From Diaphorobacter ruginosibacter (lineage in GTDB: Bacteria > Pseudomonadota > Gammaproteobacteria > Burkholderiales > Burkholderiaceae_C), in the NCBI RefSeq assembly GCF_014395975.1, contig NZ_CP060714.1, positions 3,410,001 to 3,474,000 on the forward strand: 64,000 nucleotides of DNA. Direction: 5' to 3'. Below are positions 22,684 to 32,245 of the stretch, in pieces (the stretch's first letter is position 1; each line of letters begins with the position of its first letter). A program made the translations under genes and the position numbers. The notes under the pieces were generated by a model. The model saw nothing but the letters and a program-made list of their open reading frames with translations. It did not search any database and was not told where the DNA came from.

Positions 22684-23538
22684 ATGCAAACGACCTCTCT
22701 TCCAGGCGCACACGCCGCTTTCTTGGATCGAGCGCTGCCCCTGCTCCGGGCTGACTCACGCTTTGTCGGCGTAGCTGCCGCAGGCTCCTTCGCCAGCGGG
22801 TCAATGGACGAATTCAGCGACCTGGATCTGGTCATCGCTGTGGAGCCTGACTCCACGGCGGCGGTGATGGGCGAACGGCACCAGATCGCAGCCGGTTTGG
22901 GGCCGCTGGTGGCTTCGTTCACCGGGGAGCATGTCGGTGAGCCACGCGTGCTTATCTGCCTGTACCGCGCAGAAGACGGCAATGCGCCACTGCACGTCGA
23001 TCTCAAGTTCGTTGCCTTGCCTGACATCGCGAATCGTGTGGACGAACCCGTTGTGCTGTGGGAACGTGGCGGCAGGGTCAGCGACACGCTGCGGACCAGG
23101 GATGCCTGCTATCCCATGCCCAATTTGCAATGGATCGAGGATCGCTTCTGGGTATGGCTGCATTACGCGACGCTCAAGATCGGCCGCGGCGAGTTGTTCG
23201 AGGCCGTGGACTTTCTCGGCTTTCTGCGCATCCAGGTGCTGGGCCCGCTGATGCTCATGGAGGCGGGAGTTCAGCCCGCGGGCGTACGCCGCGTGGAAAC
23301 GGCCGTAGCACCCTCCCGCGTCGTCCAGCTTCAGGCCACAGTGGCGACATACGACCGCTCCTCGAGCATCAGTTGCCTGTATGACGCGGCCAAGCTCTAC
23401 AGATCTCTTCGGGACTCCCTCGGTACCGACCGCCTCAAAGTGAACGAGGCCGCGGAAGGCACAGCCATGGAATACCTCGCAGCGATTGCTGCGCGCCTGC
23501 GGCCATCCAGGCTCGGATCCGGGACTGCAAGTTCCTGA
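22684..23538 (+). CDS. Nucleotidyltransferase-fold protein (aminoglycoside adenylyltransferase-like)
   Basis: 284 residues from MQTTSLPGAHAAF. The NTase signature GSFASGSMDEFSDLDLVIAV (about 35-54) has the Gly-Ser and the two metal Asp residues of the polymerase-beta superfamily. A third acidic residue lies in HVDLKFVAL. The rest is helical, as in streptomycin or lincosamide nucleotidyltransferases, but similarity is only in the fold motifs, so resistance is not implied. No good ribosome site precedes the ATG. The start was chosen because the motif lies at the usual distance; the frame is open much further upstream across ogt, which is an overlap artefact. Confidence 0.75.
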   Translation: MQTTSLPGAHAAFLDRALPLLRADSRFVGVAAAGSFASGSMDEFSDLDLVIAVEPDSTAAVMGERHQIAAGLGPLVASFTGEHVGEPRVLICLYRAEDGNAPLHVDLKFVALPDIANRVDEPVVLWERGGRVSDTLRTRDACYPMPNLQWIEDRFWVWLHYATLKIGRGELFEAVDFLGFLRIQVLGPLMLMEAGVQPAGVRRVETAVAPSRVVQLQATVATYDRSSSISCLYDAAKLYRSLRDSLGTDRLKVNEAAEGTAMEYLAAIAARLRPSRLGSGTASS

Positions 23539-23645
23539 TGTGCTTCGCCTTTCAGGCGGCGAACCCCGACCCTGCGGTGGCAAGGCCGTATGTCGAGGTC
23601 GGCTTTGCCCTGTCGAGCAAAACGACCGGCGCCCGTGTCGGTCCG

Positions 23646-23948
23646 CTATTCATCATCCTCATGATTCAAACGATGGCCGGATTCGCAGCGTGGATGCAGA
23701 GACCGCGGCGCCTCAATGGCTGAGTTCGCCATCTGCGCCCTCAGGCGGGCGCGTTCATGCTTGACCATCAATTCCCTGTAGCGTTGCGGATCGGGCCAGC
23801 TCTCCCGCTCCAGATAGGAATCGTGGAACTGCTTGAGTTCCAGGCTCTCCGCATGGTCCAGGCCAACGAACACGATGCGTTTTTCATGGTCTTCCTCCAG
23901 GGCCTCTATGTCTCTGAAATAGGCTTGCTCTCCGGCAGTCAGCTTCAT
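23646..23948 (-). CDS. Hypothetical protein, possibly real
   Basis: 100 residues starting MKLTAGEQAYFRDIEALEED, rich in Glu, Arg and His with amphipathic helices (KQFHDSYLERESWPDPQRY, then RELMVKHERARLRAQMANSA). Composition is protein-like and the frame does not overlap another gene, but there is no ribosome binding site and I recognise no family. It ends just past the adenylyltransferase-like gene, convergent with it. Confidence 0.4.
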   Translation of the reverse strand: MKLTAGEQAYFRDIEALEEDHEKRIVFVGLDHAESLELKQFHDSYLERESWPDPQRYRELMVKHERARLRAQMANSAIEAPRSLHPRCESGHRLNHEDDE

Positions 23949-24157
23949 TGCGGTAATCGGGAATTCCAGTTGGATCGGTAGGCATCGCTTGCGGACCACA
24001 TCGAAGACGCAGTCGAAAAGGACGACTTAATTGTCTTTCAATTGTCAACCAAAATCAGTATCCTGCTCCGCTGCATTCGGCAGGAGTTTTCCCTGTTTCT
24101 CCCACCTTTTGTCCCCTCGGCGACTCTTCCCCGGTCTCCGCTGCAGGGGCCTCGTGC

Positions 24158-25242
24158 TCATGCCGAGGCAGGCTCGATGGCCTCGCCGAAATGGGTGGTG
24201 GCATGCCGCGTGCCGTCGTCGAACTGCAATTCCCTCTCAGGCCAGCGCAGCGCCGCCAGCTTGAAATCCCGCTCGGGCGCCTGCCCCTTCAGTCGTGCCG
24301 TCCAGCGGGCTCCCACGGAGTAATCGACACAGAACACGTTGCCATGCCGACCATGCCACGCAAAGGGTGAAATGCCCTTGAACAGGTCCTGATCGCCCTT
24401 GCCGAGCGCGGATCGGTCCAGCGCATGCACACGGCGCCAGTAGTGGCCCATGACGACGGGAATGCGGTCGTCGTACTCGTTCCACCATGCCACGCGCTCC
24501 ACGAAGCGCCACTTGCCCCCGCAAAGAACGGATCACTCCCCTTGCGCTCCACACCCGATGTCAACACTTTCAGCGGGTTGAGCATCTGCTTGTTGGACTC
24601 GTTCTCGGCGTGCGCCGACAGGAATGGCGGCTTGCGGCTGCCGTCCTCCAGGTCATGGGGCCAGAGCACGCGCTCTGCGCGCATACGTTCCCCGAGACGG
24701 GTTTCCAGCGCCTTGCGATCGGCCTCCTGTTCCCAGTGATCGTATTCGCGACGCACCGAACCCGGCGCCAGCTGGCGTGCCATCCCTATCTGGGGCTCGC
24801 ACCAGGCCGCGTGGATCACACGCAGGTCGTCGCGCTCCAGGGCGATCGGCAGGCGCGAGAGCAGCGCCAGCGTGGCGTCGCGCTGCGCAAGATCCATGCG
24901 CCGATAAGGTGCGTATTTCTCGTTGTCGCGCGCAATGCGCTCATCGAAGTACCAGCCCGAGCCATCCTTCGCATCCTCGCGCAGCAGGTTGATCTCGTGA
25001 TTGCCGAGCACCGCCACCGCGCGCCCGGACTCGATCCACCGCAGCGCCAGTGCCAGCACGGCCGGACTGTCGGGGCCACGGTCGCAGAAGTCACCGACGA
25101 ACACCAGGGTGCGCCCTTCGGGATGCACCCCATTCACGTCATAGCCCAGGTGCCGGATGAGCTGGTGCAGTGCATCGAACTCGCCGTGGATGTCGCCGAC
25201 GATGTCCAGCGGGCCGTCGGGCAGTGCTTGTATCAAACTCAT
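24158..25242 (-). pseudogene. Calcineurin-like metallophosphoesterase with a frameshift
   Basis: The N-terminal part from MSLIQALPDGPLDIVGDIHG holds the metallophosphatase motifs GDIHG, GDFCDRGPDS and GNHE in order, and the C-terminal part (GHYWRRVHALDRS, then FCVDYSVGARW) continues in another frame. The two halves join if one G is added to the GGGGG run at 24516-24520, giving about 361 residues. The family hydrolyses phosphoesters, and this type resembles the ApaH/serine-threonine phosphatase group. Either the gene is recently inactivated, the homopolymer is a sequencing error, or it varies by slippage. The untouched coding quality of the 3' part argues that any loss is recent. Confidence 0.82.
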
Positions 25243-25509
25243 GGCGGTGATTTTGTCAGCAAACGCATCCGCCTGCTGCGCCGAGGCGACAGCGCCCGCG
25301 CTCGGGCGATCCATCACCGTTCGCAGCAAGCACCATGCGACTCACAGCGCGCTGCAATTTGAACAAACTTCAACCAGCGCGCCCCCGTCAGTCATGCCAT
25401 CCCTGTCGCGCGCCAACTAGAGGTGTCGTCTTACGTACATCCTGGCGCGCGTCGTCATCATAGAAGGGTGAAGAGTCCCCCTCCCTGCTGACTCCATAGG
25501 AGATCCATC

Positions 25510-25854
25510 ATGTTCCAGCGCTTCATGAACCCTACCGTCATCTACATGCGCCGCATCCAGCAAGGCCTTGAAGAGGCACGCATGGCCGCGCTCGAACATG
25601 AAAGCGCCGCCGAACACCATGCGGCGCTCGCGAACATGTACCGGGAACGGGTGCGGAGGCTGCAGGCCGAGATGCGTGCCGTCACCAGCGAGGCGACCTC
25701 GCAGGCCGCGCAGCCGGAGGTGGCGAGCGAGCCCGAGGTCGATGCGGCCGCCGAGGCCGCCGCTGCGGCGCAGGTTCACCGCATCACGCCCCGCTCCACC
25801 AAACGCGAGGATGGCCCCGCAGGCCCCTCGGGGCTGATACCCCAGGCCGGCTGA
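25510..25854 (+). CDS. Small coiled-coil protein of unknown function
   Basis: 114 residues with AGGAG before the ATG. Residues 12-60 (RRIQQGLEEARMAALEHESA, then EHHAALANMYRERVRRLQAE) form a continuous charged helix with coiled-coil spacing. The second half is low complexity: an Ala/Glu-rich stretch followed by a Pro/Gly tail. It stands alone with its own signal and is probably cytoplasmic. I recognise no family. Confidence 0.7.
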   Translation: MFQRFMNPTVIYMRRIQQGLEEARMAALEHESAAEHHAALANMYRERVRRLQAEMRAVTSEATSQAAQPEVASEPEVDAAAEAAAAAQVHRITPRSTKREDGPAGPSGLIPQAG

Positions 25855-26066
25855 GTCGGACCACCCCAGCACCCCGTCCCCGAGGCGCCGTTCACGAAAG
25901 TGGACGGCGCTTTCTTCTTTGGCATGGCGTGGCTGCCGCGTGCGATCGTGCCCACAAAAATCGTCGCTCCGGACGATAGGCAAACCGACGCGCCGAACGC
26001 ATCATTGCCCTGAAGGCTACCCTTTGCCCACACATCACAAACAGGCCGTTTTGGAGACAACCAATC

Positions 26067-27680
26067 GTGAGCACGTCACCCGACCGCTATGCCATGGACA
26101 TGCCCCTGCTTCTCAGGAACCTCCTGCAAGGGGCGGCACGGCACCATCGCCATGGGGAAATCGTTTCCGTGGTCCAGGGACGCAAGGTGCGCCACACCTA
26201 TGCCGAATGCGAGCGGCGGGCCCGCAGGCTGGCGCAGGCGCTGCTCGCGCTTGGCATCCGGCACGGCGACCGCGTGGCCACGCTGGCATGGAACGATCAC
26301 CGGCACTATGAGCTGTATTTCGGCATCACCGGCATCGGCGCCGTGTGCCACACGGTGAACCCGCGCCTGTTCACCGAGCAGATCGCCTACATCGTCAATG
26401 ATGCGCAGGACGTGGCGATGTTCTACTCGAGGGACTTCGCCGCGCTCGTCGAGCAACTGCGCCCGCAGTGTCCCAGCGTACTGCACTGGATTCCGATCGA
26501 CGATGCGGAAGACGCGCTCATCGACTACGAAAGGCTGCTTGCCGCGCAGGACGGCCAGATGCGCTGGCCCGAGATCGACGAGCGCAGCGACGCCTTTCTC
26601 TGCTACACCTCCGGCACCACGGGCCAGCCCAAGGGGGTGGTCTACAGCCACCGGGGCACGGTGATCCATGCCTACGCTGTCGCGCTGCCCGACGGGCACA
26701 ACGTGAGCGCCCTCTCGGTGCTGATGCCGGTCGTGCCCATGTTCCATGCCAATGCATGGGAGGCTCCGTTCTCCGCCACGCTGGCGGGCGCCAAGCTGGT
26801 GCTGCCCGGCTCGGCACTCGACGGGGCGTCCCTGCACCAGCTGATCGACAGCGAAAAGGTCACCCTGTCGATCGGCGTACCGACGGTCTGGTTCAACGTG
26901 CTGACGTATCTCCAGCAGAACGGCCTGCGCTGCGACTCGCTCAAGCGGTTACTGCTGGGTGGTTCGTCCACGCCGCTATCGATGATCGAGGCGTACGCGC
27001 AGCTGGGTGTACTGGTCACGCAGGGCTGGGGCATGACGGAGACCGCCGCCATGACCACCACGACCCAGCCCCTCGCGCAACATCGCGACCAACCGGTGCA
27101 GGTGCTGCAGAAGACCATCTACCAGACCGCGGGCCGGGTGCTCTCGGGTGCGGATATCCGCACCGTGGACGAGGCAGGCCACGAGATCGCCTGGGGCAGC
27201 GGCATTCCGGGCGAGCTGCAGGTACGCGGGCCCTGGGTCATCCAGCGCTATTTCAAGGCCCCCGCCAACGCCACGACGCCAGACGGCTGGCTGCCCACCG
27301 GAGACATCGCGCTGATCGATGCCGATGGCTTCATGCGACTGACCGACCGCACCAAGGACGTCATCAAATCGGGGGGCGAGTGGATCTCCTCCGTCGACCT
27401 GGAGAACCTCGCGATGGCCGTTCCCGGCGTGCAGCTTGCCGCCTGCATCGCCTGTGCGCATGACCGCTGGGGCGAACGCCCGGTGCTCATCGTGCAACCG
27501 CGCGAAGGCGCATCGCCGACGCAGGCCGAGGTGCTGGGTGCGCTCGAAGGAAAGATCGCCAGATGGTGGATGCCGGATGCGGTGGTGTTCATCGACAGCA
27601 TGCCGCTCACCGCCACCGGCAAGCTCGCCAAGCTCGAGCTGCGCAAACGCTACGGCCGCCATCTGCTGGACAACCGCTGA
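26067..27680 (+). CDS. Long-/medium-chain acyl-CoA synthetase (AMP-forming)
   Basis: 537 residues from a GTG start with GGAG upstream. ANL-superfamily motifs are in order: the P-loop CYTSGTTGQPKGVVYSHRG (about 179-197), GWGMTET (about 317), GDIALIDADGFMRLTDRTKD (about 413-432) and the C-terminal Lys in LTATGKLAKLELR (about 517). It activates a fatty or other carboxylic acid to acyl-CoA. First gene of an operon with a thiolase and a bifunctional FadB/FadJ-like protein, so the product enters beta-oxidation. Confidence 0.9.
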   Translation: MSTSPDRYAMDMPLLLRNLLQGAARHHRHGEIVSVVQGRKVRHTYAECERRARRLAQALLALGIRHGDRVATLAWNDHRHYELYFGITGIGAVCHTVNPRLFTEQIAYIVNDAQDVAMFYSRDFAALVEQLRPQCPSVLHWIPIDDAEDALIDYERLLAAQDGQMRWPEIDERSDAFLCYTSGTTGQPKGVVYSHRGTVIHAYAVALPDGHNVSALSVLMPVVPMFHANAWEAPFSATLAGAKLVLPGSALDGASLHQLIDSEKVTLSIGVPTVWFNVLTYLQQNGLRCDSLKRLLLGGSSTPLSMIEAYAQLGVLVTQGWGMTETAAMTTTTQPLAQHRDQPVQVLQKTIYQTAGRVLSGADIRTVDEAGHEIAWGSGIPGELQVRGPWVIQRYFKAPANATTPDGWLPTGDIALIDADGFMRLTDRTKDVIKSGGEWISSVDLENLAMAVPGVQLAACIACAHDRWGERPVLIVQPREGASPTQAEVLGALEGKIARWWMPDAVVFIDSMPLTATGKLAKLELRKRYGRHLLDNR

Positions 27681-27723
27681 CACGCCCCCAACGACACCAG
27701 AACGTACCCGGATCCACTCCACC

Positions 27724-28929
27724 ATGCACGAAGTTTTCATCTACGACCACGTCCGAACACCCCGTGGCAAGGGCCGCCCCGGAGGAGCCCTGCACGCCAC
27801 AACGCCGGTCCAGCTGGCAACCCAGGTGCTGACCGCCTTGCGCGAGCGCAGCCACATCGAACCCTCGCAGATCGACGAGGTTGGTCTCGGCGTGGTCATG
27901 CCGATCGGCGAACAGGGGGCCGACATCACGCGCGTCGCGCTGCTGGAAGCCGGCTACGGCGATACGGTGTCGGGTTTTCAGCTCAACCGTTTCTGCACCT
28001 CTGCGCTCGATACCGTGAAAATGGGCTTCGGGCTCATCGCGTCGGGCCAGGCGGCCGCGGCCATCGGCGGCGGCGTCGAGTCGATGTCGCGCGTCGCCAT
28101 CGGCAGCGACGGTGGCGCGGTCTACACCGATCCCGCGATCGGCAGGCGCTACCCTTACATTCCCAACGGCGTGGCAGCCGACCTGATGGCGGCACTCGAC
28201 GGGGTCACGCGAGAACAGATCGATGCCTACGCCGTGGAAAGCCAGCGCCGCGCGCACGAAGCGGTGAGCTTGGGGCGCTTCGACCCCTCGCTGGTGCCGG
28301 TGCGCAATCGGCTTGGCGAGGTCGTGCTCGCACGCGACGAGGCCCACCGTCCCGGCACCACGATGGCCGACCTGGCCAGGCTGCCGCCCGCCTTCGACAA
28401 GGCCGGTGCCGCCGGCTACGACCAGATCGTGCTGCGCCGCTATCCTCACCTGGAGCGCATACCGCACATCCACACCGGAGGCAATTCAAGCGGTATCGTT
28501 GACGGCGCCTGCGCCGTGCTGTTGGGCAATGCGGATTTCGGGCAACGCAACGGACTGCGGGCGCGCGCGCGCATCCGTGCCGCGACGAGCTGCGCGGATG
28601 AGCCACTGCTCAGCCTGGGCGGCCCCATCCCCGTCACCGACAAGCTGCTGCAACTGGCCGGAATGGCCATCTCCGACATCGATCTCTTCGAGGTGAACGA
28701 AGCCTTTGCGGTGGTTCCAATGCGCTACGGCAGCCACTTCGACATCGATCCGCGGCGCATCAACCCCAACGGCGGTGCCATTGCGCTTGGACACCCGCTG
28801 GGTGCCACAGGGGCCATATTGCTGGGGACCCTGCTCGACGAACTCGAGCGGCAGGACCTCGGCGCCGGGCTCGTGACGCTGTGTGCCGCCGCAGGCCAGT
28901 CGACCGCCATGGTCATCGAACGGGTTTGA
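27724..28929 (+). CDS. Thiolase (3-ketoacyl-CoA / acetyl-CoA acyltransferase)
   Basis: 401 residues. Nucleophile C91 in LNRFCTSALDTVKMG, His in GGAIALGHPLGATGAI and second Cys in VTLCAAAGQSTAM are all present. It catalyses the last beta-oxidation step in the cytoplasm. It follows the acyl-CoA synthetase by 43 bp and precedes the FadB/FadJ-like gene by 20 bp, within one operon. It is not a close duplicate of the thiolase at 17005, since the blocks differ throughout. Confidence 0.92.
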   Translation: MHEVFIYDHVRTPRGKGRPGGALHATTPVQLATQVLTALRERSHIEPSQIDEVGLGVVMPIGEQGADITRVALLEAGYGDTVSGFQLNRFCTSALDTVKMGFGLIASGQAAAAIGGGVESMSRVAIGSDGGAVYTDPAIGRRYPYIPNGVAADLMAALDGVTREQIDAYAVESQRRAHEAVSLGRFDPSLVPVRNRLGEVVLARDEAHRPGTTMADLARLPPAFDKAGAAGYDQIVLRRYPHLERIPHIHTGGNSSGIVDGACAVLLGNADFGQRNGLRARARIRAATSCADEPLLSLGGPIPVTDKLLQLAGMAISDIDLFEVNEAFAVVPMRYGSHFDIDPRRINPNGGAIALGHPLGATGAILLGTLLDELERQDLGAGLVTLCAAAGQSTAMVIERV

Positions 28930-28949
28930 ATCTTCCGGAGTTGCCTCTC

Positions 28950-31088
28950 ATGTCTCGCCAATCCACCACCCCCTTCACCCTGGGTGAAGACGGCATCGCC
29001 CTCATCACGCTCGAGCCGCACCGGGAAAGCTCCGGCAGCGTGCTGCCCGACGTCCTCTCCTCGCTCGTCGCCACGCTGCAATCGCTGGCGGAACGCAGCG
29101 ACGTCAGGGGCGTGCTGCTGCATGCGCAAGGCCCCCACTGGCTGCCGCAGGCAAGCGCGCAGGCCTGGCTCGACACATGCCGCCTGGCAGCACCCGTGGA
29201 TATCGCCAGGGTCCTTGCGCAGCGCAGCGAGGCCCTGCGCACAGTGGAGCAACTGGACAAGCCCGTGGCCATCGTGATCGAGGGCGATTGTCTCGACCTC
29301 TGCCTGGAGCTTGCGCTCGCGTGCCACCACCGTGTCGGCGTGGCCTCGGACCGTCAGCGCTTCGGTCTCCCTCTTGTGAAACGCGGCATCCCGCCGTGCG
29401 CAGGCGCCACCCAGCGCCTTCCCCGGCTGACGGGCATCGCGGAGGCATTGCCCGTGCTGCTGTCGGGCGACAGCTGGAATACGGAAACCGCCCTGCAAAG
29501 GGGTGTCCTGCATGCAGTCGGTCAGCAGGCGGATGCCCTGGCGAATGCGCGTGCCTGGCTTGCGAGCCACCCCGGTGCAAAGGCACCATGGGACGTGAAA
29601 GGCTTCCGCATTCCCGGAGGAAGCGGAGCACTCGCATCCGGCGCCGGACACCACTTCACGGACCGGATCGCCGGCATCCGCCAGTCCACTCACGATACGC
29701 AGCCGGCACCGATGTCCACCTTGTCCGCTGTCTACGAGGGCACGCAGCTGCCGATCGACATGGGCCTGCAGATCGAAATGCAGTGCGCCGCGCAGACACT
29801 CGCCGACCCCGCCACGGCCAACCAGCTCCGCTCGCAATGGCTGCATCAGGAGCAGGCGCGCGCACTGATCCGGCGCCCCCAGGGCCTTGCCGCGCAGCCG
29901 GTGCAACGGCTCGGCGTGCTGGGAGCCGGCCTGATGGGTGCCGGCATCGCGCAGGTAGCCGCCGCGGCCGGCATCGACGTGGTGTTGATCGACACCCATG
30001 CCGATCATGTGCAGGCCGCACGCGACAGGGTTCTTGCATCGCTGCGGCGCAGCCACGGGGACCGTGCCGATGCCATCGTGAACAGGATTCACGCGACGGC
30101 CGAACTGCGGCACCTGCACGACTGTGACTTCATCATCGAGGCCGTGTTCGAGGATTGCAGCGTCAAGGCAGGCCTGATGGACCGGGCAGCATCCGTGCTG
30201 CGCGAGCGCCCTCCGCATTTCGTGTGGGCCAGCAATACATCCACGCTGCCCATCGGTGGCCTGGCCAGGCATTGGGCGGCCCCCGGACAGGTGATCGGCA
30301 TGCATTTCTTCTCCCCCGTGCCGCGCATGCCCCTGCTGGAGATCATCACCGGCAGCCAGACCAGCGATGCCACGCTCGCGCGGACGATGGACCTGGCGGC
30401 CCGCCTCGGCAAGACGCCGATTCTGGTCAACGACAGCCCCGGCTTCTACACAAGCCGCATCTTCTGCGCCTATATCGACGAAGGCATGGCGATGCTGGCG
30501 GAAGGCGTGCAGCCCGCACTGATCGAGAACATGGCGCGGCAGGCGGGCTTTGCCACGTCGCCCCTCGCGGTGACCGACGAGGTCTCGCTCGACCTGCAGG
30601 CACTGGTCATCGAGCAGGCGCGAAACGACGGACTGGATGAGAAGTTCCAGCGCCTCCAGGCCCAGCCGGTCGTCGCCCGGATGAATGCGCTGGGCAGGCT
30701 GGGCCGCAAGAGTGGCGGCGGCTTCTACGACTATCCGGAAAGCGGGGCCAAGCAGTTGTGGGGCGGCCTGGCCCGTGAATTTCCTCTCGCGGACCGGCAG
30801 CCTTCGCCCGAGACCGTGCGCGCGCGGCTGCTGAACCGGCAGGCGCTCGAGTCGGTGCGCTGCCTTGAGGAAGGCGTTCTCACGTCACCTGCCGACGGAG
30901 ACATCGGCTCGTTGCTGGGATTGGGATATCCCGCATGGACGGGCGGCACCTTCTCGTACATCGACACCGTGGGCCTGCAGAGCTTCGTGCAGAGTTGCGA
31001 CGCCTTGGCCGACGTGCATGGCGAACGCTTCCGGCCCTCTGCGTGGCTGCGCGAGCGTGCCGCCGACATGCAGCGGTTTCACGACTGA
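28950..31088 (+). CDS. FadB/FadJ-like fusion with degenerate enoyl-CoA hydratase domain and intact 3-hydroxyacyl-CoA dehydrogenase
   Basis: 712 residues. The C-terminal half is a normal 3-hydroxyacyl-CoA dehydrogenase: Rossmann motif LGVLGAGLMGAGIAQVAAAA (about 314), catalytic His in GMHFFSPVPRMPLLEII and VNDSPGFYTSRIF. The N-terminal crotonase half keeps the frame (KPVAIVIEG, LELALACHHRV, TQRLPRL) but not the chemistry. The oxyanion loop that is normally GxALGGG reads GDCLDLC, the GADI segment reads LPQA, and of the two catalytic Glu residues (E119/E139 in E. coli FadB) E120 is kept while the second is Leu142 in GLPLVKRG. Hydratase activity is probably lost, leaving a dehydrogenase; a separate hydratase must act elsewhere. 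Third gene of the acyl-CoA operon. Confidence 0.9.
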   Translation: MSRQSTTPFTLGEDGIALITLEPHRESSGSVLPDVLSSLVATLQSLAERSDVRGVLLHAQGPHWLPQASAQAWLDTCRLAAPVDIARVLAQRSEALRTVEQLDKPVAIVIEGDCLDLCLELALACHHRVGVASDRQRFGLPLVKRGIPPCAGATQRLPRLTGIAEALPVLLSGDSWNTETALQRGVLHAVGQQADALANARAWLASHPGAKAPWDVKGFRIPGGSGALASGAGHHFTDRIAGIRQSTHDTQPAPMSTLSAVYEGTQLPIDMGLQIEMQCAAQTLADPATANQLRSQWLHQEQARALIRRPQGLAAQPVQRLGVLGAGLMGAGIAQVAAAAGIDVVLIDTHADHVQAARDRVLASLRRSHGDRADAIVNRIHATAELRHLHDCDFIIEAVFEDCSVKAGLMDRAASVLRERPPHFVWASNTSTLPIGGLARHWAAPGQVIGMHFFSPVPRMPLLEIITGSQTSDATLARTMDLAARLGKTPILVNDSPGFYTSRIFCAYIDEGMAMLAEGVQPALIENMARQAGFATSPLAVTDEVSLDLQALVIEQARNDGLDEKFQRLQAQPVVARMNALGRLGRKSGGGFYDYPESGAKQLWGGLAREFPLADRQPSPETVRARLLNRQALESVRCLEEGVLTSPADGDIGSLLGLGYPAWTGGTFSYIDTVGLQSFVQSCDALADVHGERFRPSAWLRERAADMQRFHD

Positions 31089-31122
31089 TCGCTGCCGCAA
31101 CGTCAGCGGCAGTTCTCTGATA

Positions 31123-31512
31123 TCAGGGGGCTGGCAGGTAAGTCTCCTTCCACAGGACGACCTTGCCATGCTCGTCGAAGCGCATGAGCAGCATGGCCAC
31201 GAAGCGCTCGCTGCGGCCATCGGTGTGGGAGATGTGCGCGACCATGTCGAACATCGCACTTTCCTCATCGGCCACGGTATGCACGATCTGGTACTCGATG
31301 CCCGTCATCGACGCCTTCATGCCGTTGATGAACTCCAGGTAGTTCGCGGGATTCGCTTCGTAGTGCCGGCCATTGGGCTCCACGACAAAGCGCTGCGCGA
31401 AACATTGGGTGATATCGGCCTCCGCAAGGACTGCATCGTGCTTCAGGTGGCGCCTGTTCCAGTCCAGCACGGCATGCGCCCGCTGGATATTCAACTCTCG
31501 TTGTGTACTCAT
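31123..31512 (-). CDS. SnoaL-like / NTF2-fold protein
   Basis: 129 residues from MSTQRELNIQRAHAVLDW. The pattern of an N-terminal helix pair followed by NYLEFINGMKAS, EYQIVHTVADEESAMFDMVA and RFVAMLLMRFDEHGKVVLWKE is that of SnoaL-like domains. Members are small isomerases, hydrolases or simple ligand binders. Convergent with the acyl-CoA operon; no clue to the substrate. Confidence 0.78.
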   Translation of the reverse strand: MSTQRELNIQRAHAVLDWNRRHLKHDAVLAEADITQCFAQRFVVEPNGRHYEANPANYLEFINGMKASMTGIEYQIVHTVADEESAMFDMVAHISHTDGRSERFVAMLLMRFDEHGKVVLWKETYLPAP

Positions 31513-31702
31513 GCCGACAGGATAGCCCGGCTTGGGGACGCCCTGCACACCGTCCCCGAAAACACTTCCATCCAGCGAATCGGGATTGCAGCAATGTCAT
31601 CTTCGCGATGGACTTTTGTCAGCGTCGCTTTTCAACAATGGAGCCATCCCGAGTGCACATGCCTCGAGATGACGCGAACCACCACAGAAAGGCACTTCCA
31701 TC

Positions 31703-32056
31703 ATGCAAAAGACCCGCACACCCCTCATGGCAGTCCTGTCCGCTGCCGCCCTGTCCCTCACCCTGGCCAACACCGCCATGGCCAGCAGCTACATCCACTC
31801 CGACAACTCCGAGAAGGGCTACAAGACCTTCCCGGAACACTTCCAGAGCGACAAGACGCGCGCCCAGGTGCAGGCCGAAGCGGTGGAGTTCCTGAAGAAC
31901 GGTGGCGCGGACACCTGGCGCAACAACAACTACTCGGCGCAGGAGATCTCCCAGTCCTCCACCAAGACCCGCGAGCAGGTGCAGAACGAATACCTCAACG
32001 AGTCGCCCGAGCAACGCAGGGCCCGCCTGGAACTGTACCGGGGCCGCATCTTCTGA
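31703..32056 (+). CDS. Exported DUF4148-like small protein
   Basis: 117 residues with a signal peptide (about 8-27, LMAVLSAAALSLTLANTAMA). The mature part contains KTRAQVQAEAVEFLKNGGAD and KTREQVQNEYLNESPEQRRA, two related Lys-Thr-Arg-x-Gln-Val segments of the DUF4148 type. These periplasmic proteins are abundant in Burkholderiales and have no assigned function. It stands alone and faces a terminator at 32125. Confidence 0.78.
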   Translation: MQKTRTPLMAVLSAAALSLTLANTAMASSYIHSDNSEKGYKTFPEHFQSDKTRAQVQAEAVEFLKNGGADTWRNNNYSAQEISQSSTKTREQVQNEYLNESPEQRRARLELYRGRIF

Positions 32057-32124
32057 GCGGCCGCCCTGAACGGCCTGCATCCTTCCTGGACGCATTCGAA
32101 CAGCTTCCGGCAGACCCAAAAAGA

Positions 32125-32164
32125 AGTGACTTCCCGCAAGGCCTGCGCCTCAGGGGAAGTCACT
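32125..32164. terminator. Hairpin between convergent exported-protein genes
   Basis: AGTGACTTCCC pairs perfectly with GGGAAGTCACT across an 18-base loop. It lies between the DUF4148 gene and the convergent giant Ig-repeat gene, so it could stop transcription from both sides. The tail after the plus-strand stem is only weakly T-rich (GTTCTG). Confidence 0.6.
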
Positions 32165-32245
32165 GTTCTGCCGCCACGCATCCTGGGCGTCGGGCCTCTG
32201 GGGCCCTCCGCCGCAAGAGCGCTCAGTCCTTACCGGACGGTCTCC

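Noticed and set aside
22684..23538. Antibiotic resistance gene (aminoglycoside adenylyltransferase)
   Set aside because: Only fold motifs match; nothing supports a particular drug.
23538..23723. Small frame MCFAFQAANPDPAVARPYVE downstream of the nucleotidyltransferase
   Set aside because: No ribosome site, not similar to anything, and it overlaps the convergent hypothetical gene.
24516..24520. Programmed frameshift in the metallophosphoesterase
   Set aside because: There is no slippery heptamer or stimulatory structure that I can see, and the family needs no frameshift.
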